From NCBI RefSeq assembly GCF_004211145.1, contig NZ_SEBS01000003.1, positions 124,001-188,000 on the forward strand: 64,000 nt of DNA. The letters are read 5' to 3'. The stretch's first letter is position 1. Every line of letters begins with the position of its first letter. The notes below the pieces were generated by a model. It was not told the origin of the DNA and made no database searches. It saw only the letters and a program-made list of their open reading frames with translations. The position numbers were made by a program, and so were the translations under genes. Of this stretch, positions 17,423 to 25,691 are shown piece by piece. This stretch comes from Flavobacterium sp. GTDB lineage: Bacteria > Bacteroidota > Bacteroidia > Flavobacteriales > Flavobacteriaceae.

Positions 17423-17459
17423 AAAGCCCGGAGCTACGAAAGCCGGGCTTTTGTTTTTT
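17423..17459 (+). terminator. Orphan terminator-like hairpin in the gap 17166-17510
   Basis: AAAGCCCGG pairs with CCGGGCTTT around an eleven-base loop and is followed by TTGTTTTTTA. No plus-strand gene lies upstream of it in the 345-base gap. It may end a small RNA transcribed from about 17230-17420, or be a remnant of a deleted gene. A weaker CCAA...TTGG hairpin followed by a T run lies at about 17311-17332. Otherwise the gap shows only the divergent promoters. Confidence 0.55.
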
Positions 17460-17485
17460 AACTTTCACACGTTCGCATAAATCCT

Positions 17486-17493
17486 TAGCTTTG
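17486..17493 (+). promoter_or_regulatory. -7 promoter word TAGCTTTG upstream of glutathione peroxidase
   Basis: It matches TAnnTTTG and ends 17 bases before the ATG at 17511. No TTG at the expected -33 distance was found. Confidence 0.4.
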
Positions 17494-17510
17494 AAATATA
17501 AACACATCAC

Positions 17511-18089
17511 ATGAAAACAATCATCACCGCCTTCGTTTGCTTCTTCACTTTCGCCATGGGCGCGCAAAAAGCCCAATCGCCGAACACAAAACCAGCTCCG
17601 ACCATGCCAAGCATCTACGATAAGAATTATAAAGTCCAGGATATTTCCGGAAACACATTCGACCTGAAATCGCTGAAAGGAAAAAAAGTCATGATCGTGA
17701 ACACCGCTTCCAAATGCGGTTTGACGCCACAATACAAAGATCTTGAAAAATTGTATCAGGAATATAGGGACAAGAATTTCGTGATTATCGGATTCCCAGC
17801 CAACAATTTTGCGGGTCAAGAACCGGGAACGAATGTCGAAATCGCCGAATTCTGCCAAAAAAATTACGGTGTTTCCTTCCCGATGATGAGCAAAATCTCG
17901 GTTAAAGGCGACGACATGGATGCACTTTACGAGTTTTTAACGAAGAAATCGTTGAACGGCGTACGGGATTCCGAGGTTGAATGGAATTTCCAAAAGTATC
18001 TGATCAATGAAAAGGGTGAACTCGTAAACGTCATTTCACCAAAGGCAAGCCCGAGCGATGAAAAAGTACTCGCTTGGTTAAAGTCGTAA
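17511..18089 (+). CDS. Glutathione peroxidase family protein with signal peptide
   Basis: 192 residues. A signal peptide (1-18, ending AMGAQ) and a short Pro/Ser linker place it in the periplasm. The catalytic tetrad of a Cys-type peroxidase is visible: Cys69 in NTASKCGLTPQY, Gln103 in FPANNFAGQEPGT, and Trp158-Asn159 in EWNFQKYLI. Bacterial members generally use thioredoxin rather than glutathione and reduce peroxides or lipid hydroperoxides. The closing KASPSDEKVLAWLKS is family-typical. It is followed 16 bases later by the GyrI-like gene. Confidence 0.93.
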   Translation: MKTIITAFVCFFTFAMGAQKAQSPNTKPAPTMPSIYDKNYKVQDISGNTFDLKSLKGKKVMIVNTASKCGLTPQYKDLEKLYQEYRDKNFVIIGFPANNFAGQEPGTNVEIAEFCQKNYGVSFPMMSKISVKGDDMDALYEFLTKKSLNGVRDSEVEWNFQKYLINEKGELVNVISPKASPSDEKVLAWLKS

Positions 18090-18105
18090 TCCGATAATTC
18101 AATAG

Positions 18106-18588
18106 GTGGATTTCCGAATAGCCGAACTTCCCGAAACGAAACTCGTCGGGCTTCATCTCCAAATGTCGTTTGCGCAGAACAGGACTTTCGAACTCTGGCG
18201 CAGTTTCATGCCGCGCCGAAAAGAAATCGTGAACGCCGAGAGCCCGGATTTGTTTTCAATGCAGATTTTCGATTCTTCCACGGATTTTTCGAAAATGGAA
18301 TTGGACGCGACATTCGAAAAATGGGCCGCAGTTCCCGTTTCCGAATTTTCGCGAATCCCCGACGGCATGGAAACTTTTACGATCCCGACTGGAAAATACG
18401 CGGTTTTTATTCACAAAGGCTCGGCCAGCGACGGCCCAAAAACATTCGGTTATATCTTTGGAGAATGGCTTCCGAAATCTGGATTTGCAATAGACGCTCG
18501 TCCGCATTTCGAAATACTCGGTGAGAAATATAAGAACGATAGTGTGGATTCGGAGGAAGAGATTTGGATTCCGATTCGAGTTGATTAG
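18106..18588 (+). CDS. GyrI-like / AraC effector-binding domain protein
   Basis: 160 residues covering one GyrI-like small-molecule-binding domain and nothing else: no helix-turn-helix. Recognisable parts are RIAELPETKLVGLHLQMSFA at the start, FEKWAAVPV, and the closing TGKYAVFIHKGSASDG with LPKSGFAIDARPHFEI. A stop lies directly upstream in frame, so the GTG at 18106 is the first possible start. Stand-alone members may sequester ligands or toxins. It follows the peroxidase gene closely. Confidence 0.8.
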   Translation: MDFRIAELPETKLVGLHLQMSFAQNRTFELWRSFMPRRKEIVNAESPDLFSMQIFDSSTDFSKMELDATFEKWAAVPVSEFSRIPDGMETFTIPTGKYAVFIHKGSASDGPKTFGYIFGEWLPKSGFAIDARPHFEILGEKYKNDSVDSEEEIWIPIRVD

Positions 18589-18840
18589 GAAATTAGAAAA
18601 TTAGCGGATTAGAAAATTTGGTTTGGATTCGGGTAACGATTCGGTCATTCAAGCAGAGAAAATTTTACTCCTAAAAACAAATAGACTAGTTAGTCGAATC
18701 ATTTCTTTCTGTAGATTAAAAAAACAATCTTCCGCCAAAGGCAAAACCCGAAGTCAAATAGACAAGTAAACGATTAAACGTTTCAACAATCAATCGTTCC
18801 GCCAAAGTCACAAGCTCCAATCAAATCAACGATCCAACAA
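18589..18840. repeat. Degenerate AAATCAAC-type repeat region between convergent genes
   Basis: Contains TCTTCCGCCAAAGGC, then GTCAAATAGACAAGTAAACG and, near the right end, a second CCGCCAAAGTC followed by CCAATCAAATCAACGATCC. These are the same CTTCC-gap-AAATCAAC modules seen near 6.15, 29.9 and 40.8 kb. The array runs into the acetyltransferase gene and supplies its TGA stop codon (18826-18828). No gene is visible. Confidence 0.5.
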
Positions 18841-19326
18841 CAACTGCATAAACATCAAGTCCAGCCATCTGTCAAACTTAAACGCCGCATCCTTGATAAT
18901 CCCGCATTCCTCAAATCCGAATTTTTTGTGAAACGCGATACTGCCTGAGTTCGAAGCGTCAATTCCACCAATCATGTTGTGGTAACCTTGTTCTTTTGCA
19001 ACCGAAATAAGTTTTTGGAGCAATGCTTTTCCGATGCCGTTTCCTGAAAAACCGTCGGCAACATACACCGAATGTTCCACCGTAAATTGATACCCTATTT
19101 TCTCGCGAAATGTTCCATATGTGCTGAAACCGATGACTTTTCCGTCGTAATCGGCGACTAAGATCGGATTGTTCTTCTTGGTTTTCTCGGCAAACCAAAG
19201 TTGTTGGTCGGCCAAAAGCTGGGGCGCGTAATTGTAATTCGCCGTCGTGTGCAGAATCGCGTGATTTACGATCCCGAGAATTCCTGGGACATCGCTTTCA
19301 TTCGCATTGCGTATTGAAAATTCCAT
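18826..19326 (-). CDS. GNAT-family N-acetyltransferase (phosphinothricin/Met-sulfoximine acetyltransferase-like)
   Basis: 166 residues with the full GNAT fold. IRNANESDVPGILGIVNHAI starts the domain, VIGFSTYGTFRE marks strand beta-4, and VEHSVYVADGFSGNGIGKALLQKLI carries the acetyl-CoA-binding Q/RxxGxG/A motif (here GNGIGKA). FHKKFGFEECG is near the end. The subfamily acetylates amino-acid analogues such as phosphinothricin or methionine sulfoximine. It starts 1 base before the thioredoxin-like stop. Confidence 0.88.
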   Translation of the reverse strand: MEFSIRNANESDVPGILGIVNHAILHTTANYNYAPQLLADQQLWFAEKTKKNNPILVADYDGKVIGFSTYGTFREKIGYQFTVEHSVYVADGFSGNGIGKALLQKLISVAKEQGYHNMIGGIDASNSGSIAFHKKFGFEECGIIKDAAFKFDRWLDLMFMQLLLDR

Positions 19327-19327
19327 G

Positions 19328-20509
19328 TTATTTGGATTGCAGCCTGTTTAAGATTTCGTCGACTTCTTTGGTTCCGAAGCCTATTTTCTCACAAAATTCC
19401 TTGGCCTGGGTCGCCACGGCGATGGCTTTCGGGATGTCGTTCGTCTTCTCGTACAATTTCGCGATCTGTAAGTAACTTTCCTTGCTGGGTTGCAGTTCTG
19501 AAGCGCGTTCCGCCCAAACGATCGCCTTTTTCAGCGATTCGGAATCTTTGAACTCCGATAGATAAATGCCAGCGGTATTCCGCAACGTCTGGTAATTTTT
19601 CCACGCGAACTTTTCGGTCGCATCAAAAGTCGCGCTGCGATACGCTTTCCAATTCTTCGTGTTCTCATAAATCTGCTTGTCGTACACATACAAAACCGAA
19701 TCGGTCCTGCGCATCGCCATATCTTTGACTTGTGGCCTGATTTTCTTGTAAGCCGTCGTGTCGCTGGCTTCGGCCAAAGATTTCAACGCTTCCTGTGCGA
19801 TATTTTCGATTTTGCGCTCGACGCGTTTATCTGACGAAACCGCCGCGAACTCCTTTTGATGTTTCAACACGTATTGGAATTCGCGCGAATTGATGTCGTT
19901 CACCGCATTCGCAATGATTTTCCAGTTCGCCGCCGACACCAGTTCCTTGTCCGATTTCGTGTCGAGATAGCTCGAAGCGACATCATCGGCGTCCTGACGC
20001 GCCTTGCGTAATGCCAAGACATAGGCAAGGCATTTATCGGCATTCGATTTGTCGGCGTTGAATTCCGAGGCGAGATATGGTAATTGCTTTTTCAAATCTT
20101 TTGCGTCGTTCAATTCTTTTATGAGATCGGCTTTCTTGAGTTCACCGCTGAATCCGTAGAGTAGTTTTCCGCTCGCGTCGATAACGATAAACGTCGGGAA
20201 CGAATTCACGTTGTATTTGCGCATTAGCGCCTTTCCGCCCGGAGCGTCGGTTTCCTGGGCAGCGACGATGAAATTCTTTTCGAGTATTGACTTAACTTCG
20301 GCATCGGGAAAAACCTGGTCGCGCATTACGTGGCAATGCGGGCACCACGAGGCGTAGAACATATACAGTACGGGTTTGTTGCCGTTTCTGGCCAGTTTCA
20401 TCACGGATTCGTAACCGGTTTCGTTGAACGGATATGTCGATTGCGAAAAGCCATCCGTCGGGCAGAAGACCAGAAAAAACAATACGAGGCAAAGCGCGCG
20501 AAGTCTCAT
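19328..20509 (-). CDS. Exported thioredoxin-like protein with helical C-terminal extension
   Basis: 393 residues. A signal peptide (1-22) is followed by a thioredoxin fold with the redox motif CPHC at Cys56-Cys59 in FYASWCPHCHVM, and FPTFIVIDASGKLLYGFSG. From about residue 150 the chain is helical, with repeat-like segments (KAIVWAERASELQPSKESYL, QIAKLYEKTNDIPKAIAVA) resembling TPRs. Such proteins handle disulfides in the periplasm; partners are unknown. A TATATTTG word lies upstream. Confidence 0.87.
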   Translation of the reverse strand: MRLRALCLVLFFLVFCPTDGFSQSTYPFNETGYESVMKLARNGNKPVLYMFYASWCPHCHVMRDQVFPDAEVKSILEKNFIVAAQETDAPGGKALMRKYNVNSFPTFIVIDASGKLLYGFSGELKKADLIKELNDAKDLKKQLPYLASEFNADKSNADKCLAYVLALRKARQDADDVASSYLDTKSDKELVSAANWKIIANAVNDINSREFQYVLKHQKEFAAVSSDKRVERKIENIAQEALKSLAEASDTTAYKKIRPQVKDMAMRRTDSVLYVYDKQIYENTKNWKAYRSATFDATEKFAWKNYQTLRNTAGIYLSEFKDSESLKKAIVWAERASELQPSKESYLQIAKLYEKTNDIPKAIAVATQAKEFCEKIGFGTKEVDEILNRLQSK

Positions 20510-20546
20510 TTTTTAGTAAATTAGCGGTGGTTTTTAACCGTTGTTA

Positions 20547-20554
20547 CAAATATA
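20547..20554 (-). promoter_or_regulatory. -7 promoter word TATATTTG upstream of the thioredoxin-like gene
   Basis: A match to TAnnTTTG on the minus strand, 37 bases before the start at 20509, in the 105-base divergent gap shared with menD. No -33 TTG is well placed. Confidence 0.4.
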
Positions 20555-20614
20555 TATCTTTAATCCGGATTTTATCCGTGCTGCGGTTTCAGGCCGTCGT
20601 GTAAAAATCACTCA

Positions 20615-22273
20615 ATGGTTTACCCAAAAATTCCTTTGGCGCAAAGCATACTGCAAATTTGTCTCGCAAAAGGTGTAACTACAATAGTCATTTCGCCGGG
20701 ATCGCGCAATGCGCCGCTTACGATAGGTTTCGCGAGCCATCCCGAATTTACTTGCTACAGCATCGCCGACGAACGGTGCGCGGCCTTTTTCGCGCTCGGC
20801 ATCGCCCAGCAAATAAAGAAACCCGTAGCGGTCTTGTGCACGTCGGGTTCGGCATTGCTCAATTATTATCCGGCTGTGGCCGAGGCGTTTTACAACGAGG
20901 TTCCGCTTATCGTGATTTCGGCCGACCGACCGTCGGACAAGATCGACATTGGCGACGGACAAACCATCAGGCAGAAAAACGTGTTCGAAAACCATTCGCT
21001 TTACAACGCGAACCTGACCGAAGACGCGTCCGAGGAAAACGACATAAAAATCAACGAAGCCATCAACAAAGCGTTCGTCAGGAAAGGCCCGACGCACATC
21101 AACACGCCATTCGAGGAACCGCTTTACGAGACCGTGAAAAAACTTTCGGTCGACGCCACGATTTCGTCGACCAATAAATTTTACCGAAATGTATCAATCG
21201 AAGATATCATCGCATCGACCAATATCTGGAACGCCGCGAAGAAAAAACTCATACTCATCGGCGGAAACGAACCCGACGAAATCGACCCTGAAATCATTCA
21301 AAGCTGGATGAACGACCCGTCGATCGTCGTGATGACCGAAGTCACTTCGAATTTGCACCATCCCGATTTCCTGAGCAGCATCGACTCGATAATCACACCG
21401 TTCAAGGACAAGGATTTTGAGGCGTTTCGTCCTGAAATCCTGATTACGTTCGGCGGAATGATTGTTTCCAAACGAGTCAAGGCGTGGCTTCGGAACTATA
21501 AACCCGAACATCATTGGCATATCGATCCGTTGCGGGCGTACAATACGTTCGGATGTTTGGCGCATCATTTCGTCGCGAATCCCAACGATTTCTTCAACCA
21601 GATCTTGCCGTTCACCAAAAGCGTGAAAAGCGATTACGCAAAGAAAGCCGCGGCCGTCAAACAATCACGCGCGAAAAAGCACGACGCTTATTTGCAGCAA
21701 TCGCCGTATTCCGACTTCAAGGTTTTCGGGAAATTGATCCCGACGTTGCCAAAGGATTCTATGTTGCAGATAGGAAACAGCGCAAGCGTTCGATACGCGC
21801 AACTTTTTGAAGTCGATGAATCGATCGACGTGTTCTGCAACCGCGGTACGAGCGGGATCGATGGAAGTACGTCGACTGCGATTGGGGCCGCCGTCGGTTC
21901 ACGAAAACCAACTGTTTTCATCACGGGCGACATCAGTTTCTTTTACGACAGCAACGCGCTTTGGAACAACTATATTCCCAAAAATTTCAAGTTGATCGTC
22001 GTAAACAATGGCGGTGGCGGGATTTTCAGGATCTTGCCCGGACATTCGGAGAACGAGGTTTTCAATACTTTTTTCGAAACGTCACATAATTTGACGGCCG
22101 AACATTTGGCAAAAATGTACGGTTTCAACTATTTCACTGCGTCCGACGAAACGGCGCTTGATGAAGCGTTGTCGGAATTCTACGCGTCTGAAGGCAAGTC
22201 CATCCTCGAAATCTTCACGCCCGAAAAACGGAACGATTCGGTGCTCAAAAACTACTTCAAAAGTCTCGAATGA
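20615..22273 (+). CDS. menD: 2-Succinyl-5-enolpyruvyl-6-hydroxy-3-cyclohexene-1-carboxylate synthase
   Basis: 552 residues, the usual MenD length. Thiamine diphosphate enzyme that joins isochorismate and 2-oxoglutarate in menaquinone synthesis. Seen in the sequence: VVISPGSRNAPLTIGFASHP near the N-terminus, IADERCAAFFALGIAQ with the catalytic Glu region, CTSGSALLNYYPAVAEAFY, and the cofactor motif from GDISFFYDSNALWNN to VVNNGGGGIF. Flavobacteria use menaquinone, so this is a core gene. It overlaps the rhodanese gene by 4 bases. No menF is present upstream, where it often lies in relatives. Confidence 0.95.
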   Translation: MVYPKIPLAQSILQICLAKGVTTIVISPGSRNAPLTIGFASHPEFTCYSIADERCAAFFALGIAQQIKKPVAVLCTSGSALLNYYPAVAEAFYNEVPLIVISADRPSDKIDIGDGQTIRQKNVFENHSLYNANLTEDASEENDIKINEAINKAFVRKGPTHINTPFEEPLYETVKKLSVDATISSTNKFYRNVSIEDIIASTNIWNAAKKKLILIGGNEPDEIDPEIIQSWMNDPSIVVMTEVTSNLHHPDFLSSIDSIITPFKDKDFEAFRPEILITFGGMIVSKRVKAWLRNYKPEHHWHIDPLRAYNTFGCLAHHFVANPNDFFNQILPFTKSVKSDYAKKAAAVKQSRAKKHDAYLQQSPYSDFKVFGKLIPTLPKDSMLQIGNSASVRYAQLFEVDESIDVFCNRGTSGIDGSTSTAIGAAVGSRKPTVFITGDISFFYDSNALWNNYIPKNFKLIVVNNGGGGIFRILPGHSENEVFNTFFETSHNLTAEHLAKMYGFNYFTASDETALDEALSEFYASEGKSILEIFTPEKRNDSVLKNYFKSLE

Positions 22274-23070
22274 CAAATCCTTTGGTTGACGCGGATTGGC
22301 TTTTCGAACATCGGAACGATGCGCGGTTGATCATTTTGGATGCGCGAAGCCCGAAGTCGAAAGTGATTGAAAAGATTCCGAACTCGATTCATTTCGATTT
22401 GGAGGAAACGTTCAGCGACGTAGCTTCAGGATTACCGCATACGATGATCTCGCCCGAAAAATTCCAACACGAAGCAAGAAAACTCGGCATCGATCAAAAC
22501 AGTACAATCGTGGTGTACGACGACATCGGTTCGTATTGGAGCCCGCGCGTCTGGTGGATGTTCAGGTCGATGGGATTCGAAAATATCGAAGTGCTCAATG
22601 GCGGATTGATAGCATGGAAAGATGCGGGATTCGAAACGGTTGAGAATTTTATTTCACCGACTGAAACCGGAAATTTTACCTCAAAATACAAATCGGAATT
22701 CTTTTGTTCCGCGAGCGAACTGTTCGAGAAAATCTCGGAAAAATCATCAGTTGTCATCGACGCCCGAAACACGGATCGGTACAACGGCCTGGTAGATGAA
22801 CCACGTCAAGGGTTGAAACGTGGTCATATCCCGACGGCGATCAACATTCCATTCGAAGATTGTCTTGCGGGAAACAGGTTGAAACCAAAACCCGATTTGG
22901 AAAAACTCTTCGACGACCTGAACAAACAAACCCAACTCATTTTTAGTTGTGGTTCGGGCGTCACGGCTTGCATAGTCGCGCTCGCGGCCACCGTTGCGGG
23001 ATTCGATGATCTTCGCGTCTACGACGGTTCCTGGAGCGAATGGGGAAGCGGTGATTTTCCCGTGGCGTGA
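22270..23070 (+). CDS. Two-domain sulfurtransferase (rhodanese / 3-mercaptopyruvate sulfurtransferase type)
   Basis: 266 residues made of two rhodanese domains. The first (5-115) is inactive and carries LIILDARSPKSKV and GLIAWKDAGF. The second has the active loop SCGSGVTA near residue 225, with Cys as the sulfur carrier; the CGSGVTA form resembles 3-mercaptopyruvate sulfurtransferases. It is probably cytoplasmic (no signal peptide). The four-base overlap with menD suggests co-transcription but no shared pathway. Its stop codon directly abuts the stop of a tiny convergent gene. Confidence 0.92.
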   Translation: MTNPLVDADWLFEHRNDARLIILDARSPKSKVIEKIPNSIHFDLEETFSDVASGLPHTMISPEKFQHEARKLGIDQNSTIVVYDDIGSYWSPRVWWMFRSMGFENIEVLNGGLIAWKDAGFETVENFISPTETGNFTSKYKSEFFCSASELFEKISEKSSVVIDARNTDRYNGLVDEPRQGLKRGHIPTAINIPFEDCLAGNRLKPKPDLEKLFDDLNKQTQLIFSCGSGVTACIVALAATVAGFDDLRVYDGSWSEWGSGDFPVA

Positions 23071-23187
23071 TCACTTTTTCTTGGGCACGCAGTTCGGAAC
23101 TTCTTTCCCGTCTTTTTTCTTGTTTCCGACGCGTTCGTAGCCTTTCCAACACGGATCTTCCTTCGATGATTTTTTCTTGGTTGCCAT
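23071..23187 (-). CDS. Tiny Lys-rich two-Cys protein (DPCWKGY / VPNCVP type)
   Basis: 38 residues, ATG at 23187 and TGA at 23071-23073, immediately abutting the rhodanese stop on the other strand. The sequence is basic at both ends, with a central DPCWKGYERVG and a closing EVPNCVPKKK. The DPCWKGY...PNCVP arrangement with two Cys recurs in small basic proteins of bacteria and phages, which makes this a real gene despite its size. The function is unknown; a structural or nucleic-acid-associated role is only a guess. Confidence 0.7.
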   Translation of the reverse strand: MATKKKSSKEDPCWKGYERVGNKKKDGKEVPNCVPKKK

Positions 23188-23190
23188 GAC

Positions 23191-23220
23191 TTTAAGTTTA
23201 GGGTTTAAAGTTTAAAGTTA
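23191..23220. repeat. Short TTTAAAG/TTTAGGG tandem array
   Basis: Four 7-base units (AGTTTAGGGTTTAAAGTTTA) just upstream of the tiny minus-strand gene, related in word to the TTTAGGG array at 46.2 kb. A weak opposite arm (ACTTTACGCTTAAC) follows at about 23231-23248. Confidence 0.5.
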
Positions 23221-23280
23221 CGCACGGTGAACACTTTACGCTTAACAGGAATGTGCGCAAAAATTGCACGATTTAGTTCG

Positions 23281-23288
23281 TACCTTTG
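23281..23288 (+). promoter_or_regulatory. -7 promoter word TACCTTTG upstream of the CvfB-like gene
   Basis: It matches TAnnTTTG and lies 45 bases before the ATG at 23334. A TTG at 23264-23266 is present but only 14 bases upstream of it. Its position argues against the in-frame TTG start at 23286, which overlaps it. Confidence 0.45.
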
Positions 23289-23333
23289 GCGAGCCGTGTG
23301 GAAACGTTTACAAACGGCTACAAACGACTACAA

Positions 23334-24167
23334 ATGATTACAATCGGGAAATACAATACGCTTACCATTCGTCGTGAAACTCCAGTCGGCCTTTATTTGG
23401 GTGACGAAGACGAAGATGTTCTTTTGCCTAACAAATACGTGCCGCTGACTTATGAAATCGGGCAGGAAGCCGACGTCTTCGTATATCTCGACCACGAGGA
23501 ACGAAAAGTCGCGACTACGCTCGAACCGTATATTTATCTCAATGAGTTCGCTTTGTTGCGCGTGAATTACACGAACGAATTCGGAGCTTTCCTCGATTGG
23601 GGAATGGAAAAGGATTTATTCGTTCCGTTTGCCGAACAGGCGCGCAAAATGGAGCAGGGGAAGCGGTATTTGGTGTATATGTATTTCGACGAGCAATCGA
23701 AACGTCTCGTCGCATCGAGCAAGACGAACCAATTCCTCGACAACGAAAATCTTGACATCGAAGAAGGCGAGGAAGTCGAAATCATCGTCTCGCACATCAC
23801 CGATGCCGGCATAAACGTAATCATAAACGAACGCCACAAAGGTTTGATCTACCAAAACGAGGTGTTCGACGAAAATATCCGCACGGGCGACAGGACGAAC
23901 GCGTTCATCAAGAAAATCCGTCCCGGAAATAAAATCGACGTTTCGCTCGAAAAACCGGGTTACGAAAAAGTCGAACCCAACGCTCAAAAAATCCTCGACG
24001 AACTCAAAGCCAGTCGTGGCTACCTGCGATTGAACGACGCGAGTTCGCCCGACGATATCAAGACGATCCTTAAGATGAGCAAGAAAACGTTCAAGAAAGC
24101 CGTCGGTTCCTTATATAAAGATCGTCTCATCGAAATCAAGGACGACGGAATTTACCTCGTGAAATAA
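23334..24167 (+). CDS. CvfB/YitL-like S1-domain RNA-binding protein
   Basis: 277 residues from the ATG at 23334 (MITIGKYNTLTI). An in-frame TTG at 23286 would add 16 residues but overlaps the promoter word. The protein has repeated S1-like beta barrels (VNYTNEFGAFLDWGMEKDLFVPF; then EEVEIIVSHITDAGINVIIN) and a C-terminal winged helix (SPDDIKTILKMSKKTFKKAV, with GSLYKDRLIEIKDDGIYLV). This is the CvfB architecture. In Staphylococcus, CvfB affects RNA metabolism and virulence; here a general RNA-binding role is inferred. It overlaps the DinB-like gene by 1 base (TAATG). Confidence 0.9.
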   Translation: MITIGKYNTLTIRRETPVGLYLGDEDEDVLLPNKYVPLTYEIGQEADVFVYLDHEERKVATTLEPYIYLNEFALLRVNYTNEFGAFLDWGMEKDLFVPFAEQARKMEQGKRYLVYMYFDEQSKRLVASSKTNQFLDNENLDIEEGEEVEIIVSHITDAGINVIINERHKGLIYQNEVFDENIRTGDRTNAFIKKIRPGNKIDVSLEKPGYEKVEPNAQKILDELKASRGYLRLNDASSPDDIKTILKMSKKTFKKAVGSLYKDRLIEIKDDGIYLVK

Positions 24168-24631
24168 TGAGCAAGGGCGCTGTCACTGCACTGCTTGAAA
24201 TTTATTCGAACGCGATCGACGATCTGAAGCGGACCATTTCGGTAATTTCCGATGAAAAACTCGTCGAAGTCACCGACGTCCAAACCGACAATCCCGATTG
24301 CATTTCCATTCAAACCGTCCTGACTCACGTCGTGTCATCGGGATTCGGCTATGCGACGACGATCTTGAATAGAAATGGAGACGTAAGGTCACGTCCGCCA
24401 AGGGTTGCGCTTGCAAATTCATCGCAATATCGCGCGGCGCTGGACGAGGTGATTCGTTTTACTTTTCAGGTTTTTGAAGATATTTCAGATGAAGATCTGG
24501 AAGTATTCGAAGAATCGTCAAAAATGCTTACGAATTGGGGACAGCGGTACGACATCGAACAATTGATGGAGCACGCGATCGTCCACATCTTGCGCCATCA
24601 CAGGCAAATCAAAAATTTCTTGACGCGTTAA
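24167..24631 (+). CDS. DinB-like four-helix metal-binding protein
   Basis: 154 residues, a DinB/YfiT-type four-helix bundle. The metal triad is readable: His in VLTHVVSSGFGYATT, and two His in LMEHAIVHILRHHRQI. These superfamily members include thiol-dependent transferases, but most are uncharacterised. Its start codon shares a base with the CvfB-like stop, so translation is coupled. A second DinB-like gene lies at 45.6 kb. Confidence 0.82.
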   Translation: MSKGAVTALLEIYSNAIDDLKRTISVISDEKLVEVTDVQTDNPDCISIQTVLTHVVSSGFGYATTILNRNGDVRSRPPRVALANSSQYRAALDEVIRFTFQVFEDISDEDLEVFEESSKMLTNWGQRYDIEQLMEHAIVHILRHHRQIKNFLTR

Positions 24632-24669
24632 AACTTTTCCAGTCAAAGTTAAAACCCAACTTATAATTA

Positions 24670-24677
24670 TATATTTG
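24670..24677 (+). promoter_or_regulatory. -7 promoter word TATATTTG upstream of the extradiol dioxygenase
   Basis: It matches TAnnTTTG, ends 16 bases before the ATG at 24694 and sits in an A/T-rich dyad (ATATATTTGTATATACAAAT) that could also be an operator. Confidence 0.45.
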
Positions 24678-24693
24678 TATATACAAATGTTGT

Positions 24694-25572
24694 ATGGAAA
24701 GAAAAGATTTTCTAAAAACTATCATAGGAGGAACGCTCATGGCATCAACGCAACCGTTTTATAATTGGACTAAGGATTTACACGAGGAAGACATCGTGCA
24801 TCCCGTATTATTTATTGGCCATGGTTCGCCTATGAATGCGATCGAGGACAATGAATTTTCAAGAACATGGACGAAATTTGGAAGCGAAATCCCGAAACCG
24901 AAAGCCGTTCTCGTGATCTCGGCTCATTGGCTAACGAAAGGCACGCACGTAACCGCAATGGATTTTCCGAAAACCATACACGATTTCGGAGGATTTCCCC
25001 AGGCATTGTTCGACGTGCACTATCCGGCGCCCGGAAACGCGAAGCTCGCTGCCGAAACTGCTGCCTTATTTTCAGGAACGACGATCGGTCTCGATCACGA
25101 TTGGGGATTGGATCACGGTACATGGAGCGTAGTTCGGCACATGTATCCCGACGCCGACATTCCCGTTTTACAGTTTAGTATCGACTACCACAAACCGCCC
25201 GAATATCACTATAATTTGGCACGCGAACTCAAGGCGTTGCGCAAGAAAGGCGTGCTGATCATTGGGAGCGGAAACATGGTTCACAATTTACGCATGGTCG
25301 CGTGGGACAAACTCCGGGAACCTGAATATGGCTTCGACTGGGCGATTGAGATGAACCACATTTTCAAGGAAAAAATCGGAAATGACGATTTCAAGGCGTT
25401 GATCGACTACGAGAAATTGAATCCCGCGGCGAAACTCGCGATCCCGACGCCCGACCATTATTATCCGTTGTTGTATTCGATGGCGTTGCGTGATTCTAAG
25501 GATGACGTGGAATTCTTTAACGATAAGGCCGTTGGCGGGTCGTTGACTATGACGTCGGTGAAACTCGGTTGA
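24694..25572 (+). CDS. Extradiol ring-cleavage dioxygenase (YgiD / 4,5-DOPA dioxygenase type)
   Basis: 292 residues. Zn/Fe-ligand motifs: FIGHGSPMNAI, VISAHWLTKGTHVTAM, and HDWGLDHGTWSVVRHMYPDA. The closing PTPDHYYPLLYSMALRD holds the catalytic His. These match the DODA/YgiD class III family. An N-terminal stretch (MERKDFLKTIIGGTLMASTQ) looks like a short twin-arginine-less export or anchor segment, which most YgiD proteins lack. In the cell it would open catechol-type rings such as L-DOPA. Confidence 0.88.
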   Translation: MERKDFLKTIIGGTLMASTQPFYNWTKDLHEEDIVHPVLFIGHGSPMNAIEDNEFSRTWTKFGSEIPKPKAVLVISAHWLTKGTHVTAMDFPKTIHDFGGFPQALFDVHYPAPGNAKLAAETAALFSGTTIGLDHDWGLDHGTWSVVRHMYPDADIPVLQFSIDYHKPPEYHYNLARELKALRKKGVLIIGSGNMVHNLRMVAWDKLREPEYGFDWAIEMNHIFKEKIGNDDFKALIDYEKLNPAAKLAIPTPDHYYPLLYSMALRDSKDDVEFFNDKAVGGSLTMTSVKLG

Positions 25573-25589
25573 AAGAAAAGTTGCGATTT

Positions 25590-25691
25590 TTGACTCAAAA
25601 GCACAAAGACACGAAGTCACAAAGAGTTCAAGATAATTTAAAATCTTGGCGCCTTTGTGACTTTGTGTTTTCGCGTTAAAATTGAGGAATT
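25590..25691. repeat. Inverted CACAAAG/CACGAAG repeat pair between convergent genes
   Basis: The left arm (about 25600-25625) reads AGCACAAAGACACGAAGTC followed by ACAAAGAG. The right arm (about 25652-25675) reads CTTTGTGACTTTGTGTTTTC, nearly the reverse complement, with an A/T-rich spacer containing its own small AAGAT...ATCTT dyad. It lies between the stops of the dioxygenase and the C1 peptidase and could terminate both. The same word occurs at 6.05 kb and in the pair at 48.03/48.25 kb. Confidence 0.65.

Noticed and set aside
17373..17858. 161-codon minus-strand frame opposite glutathione peroxidase
   Set aside because: It reads through the terminator hairpin and across a catalytic-motif-bearing gene on the other strand.
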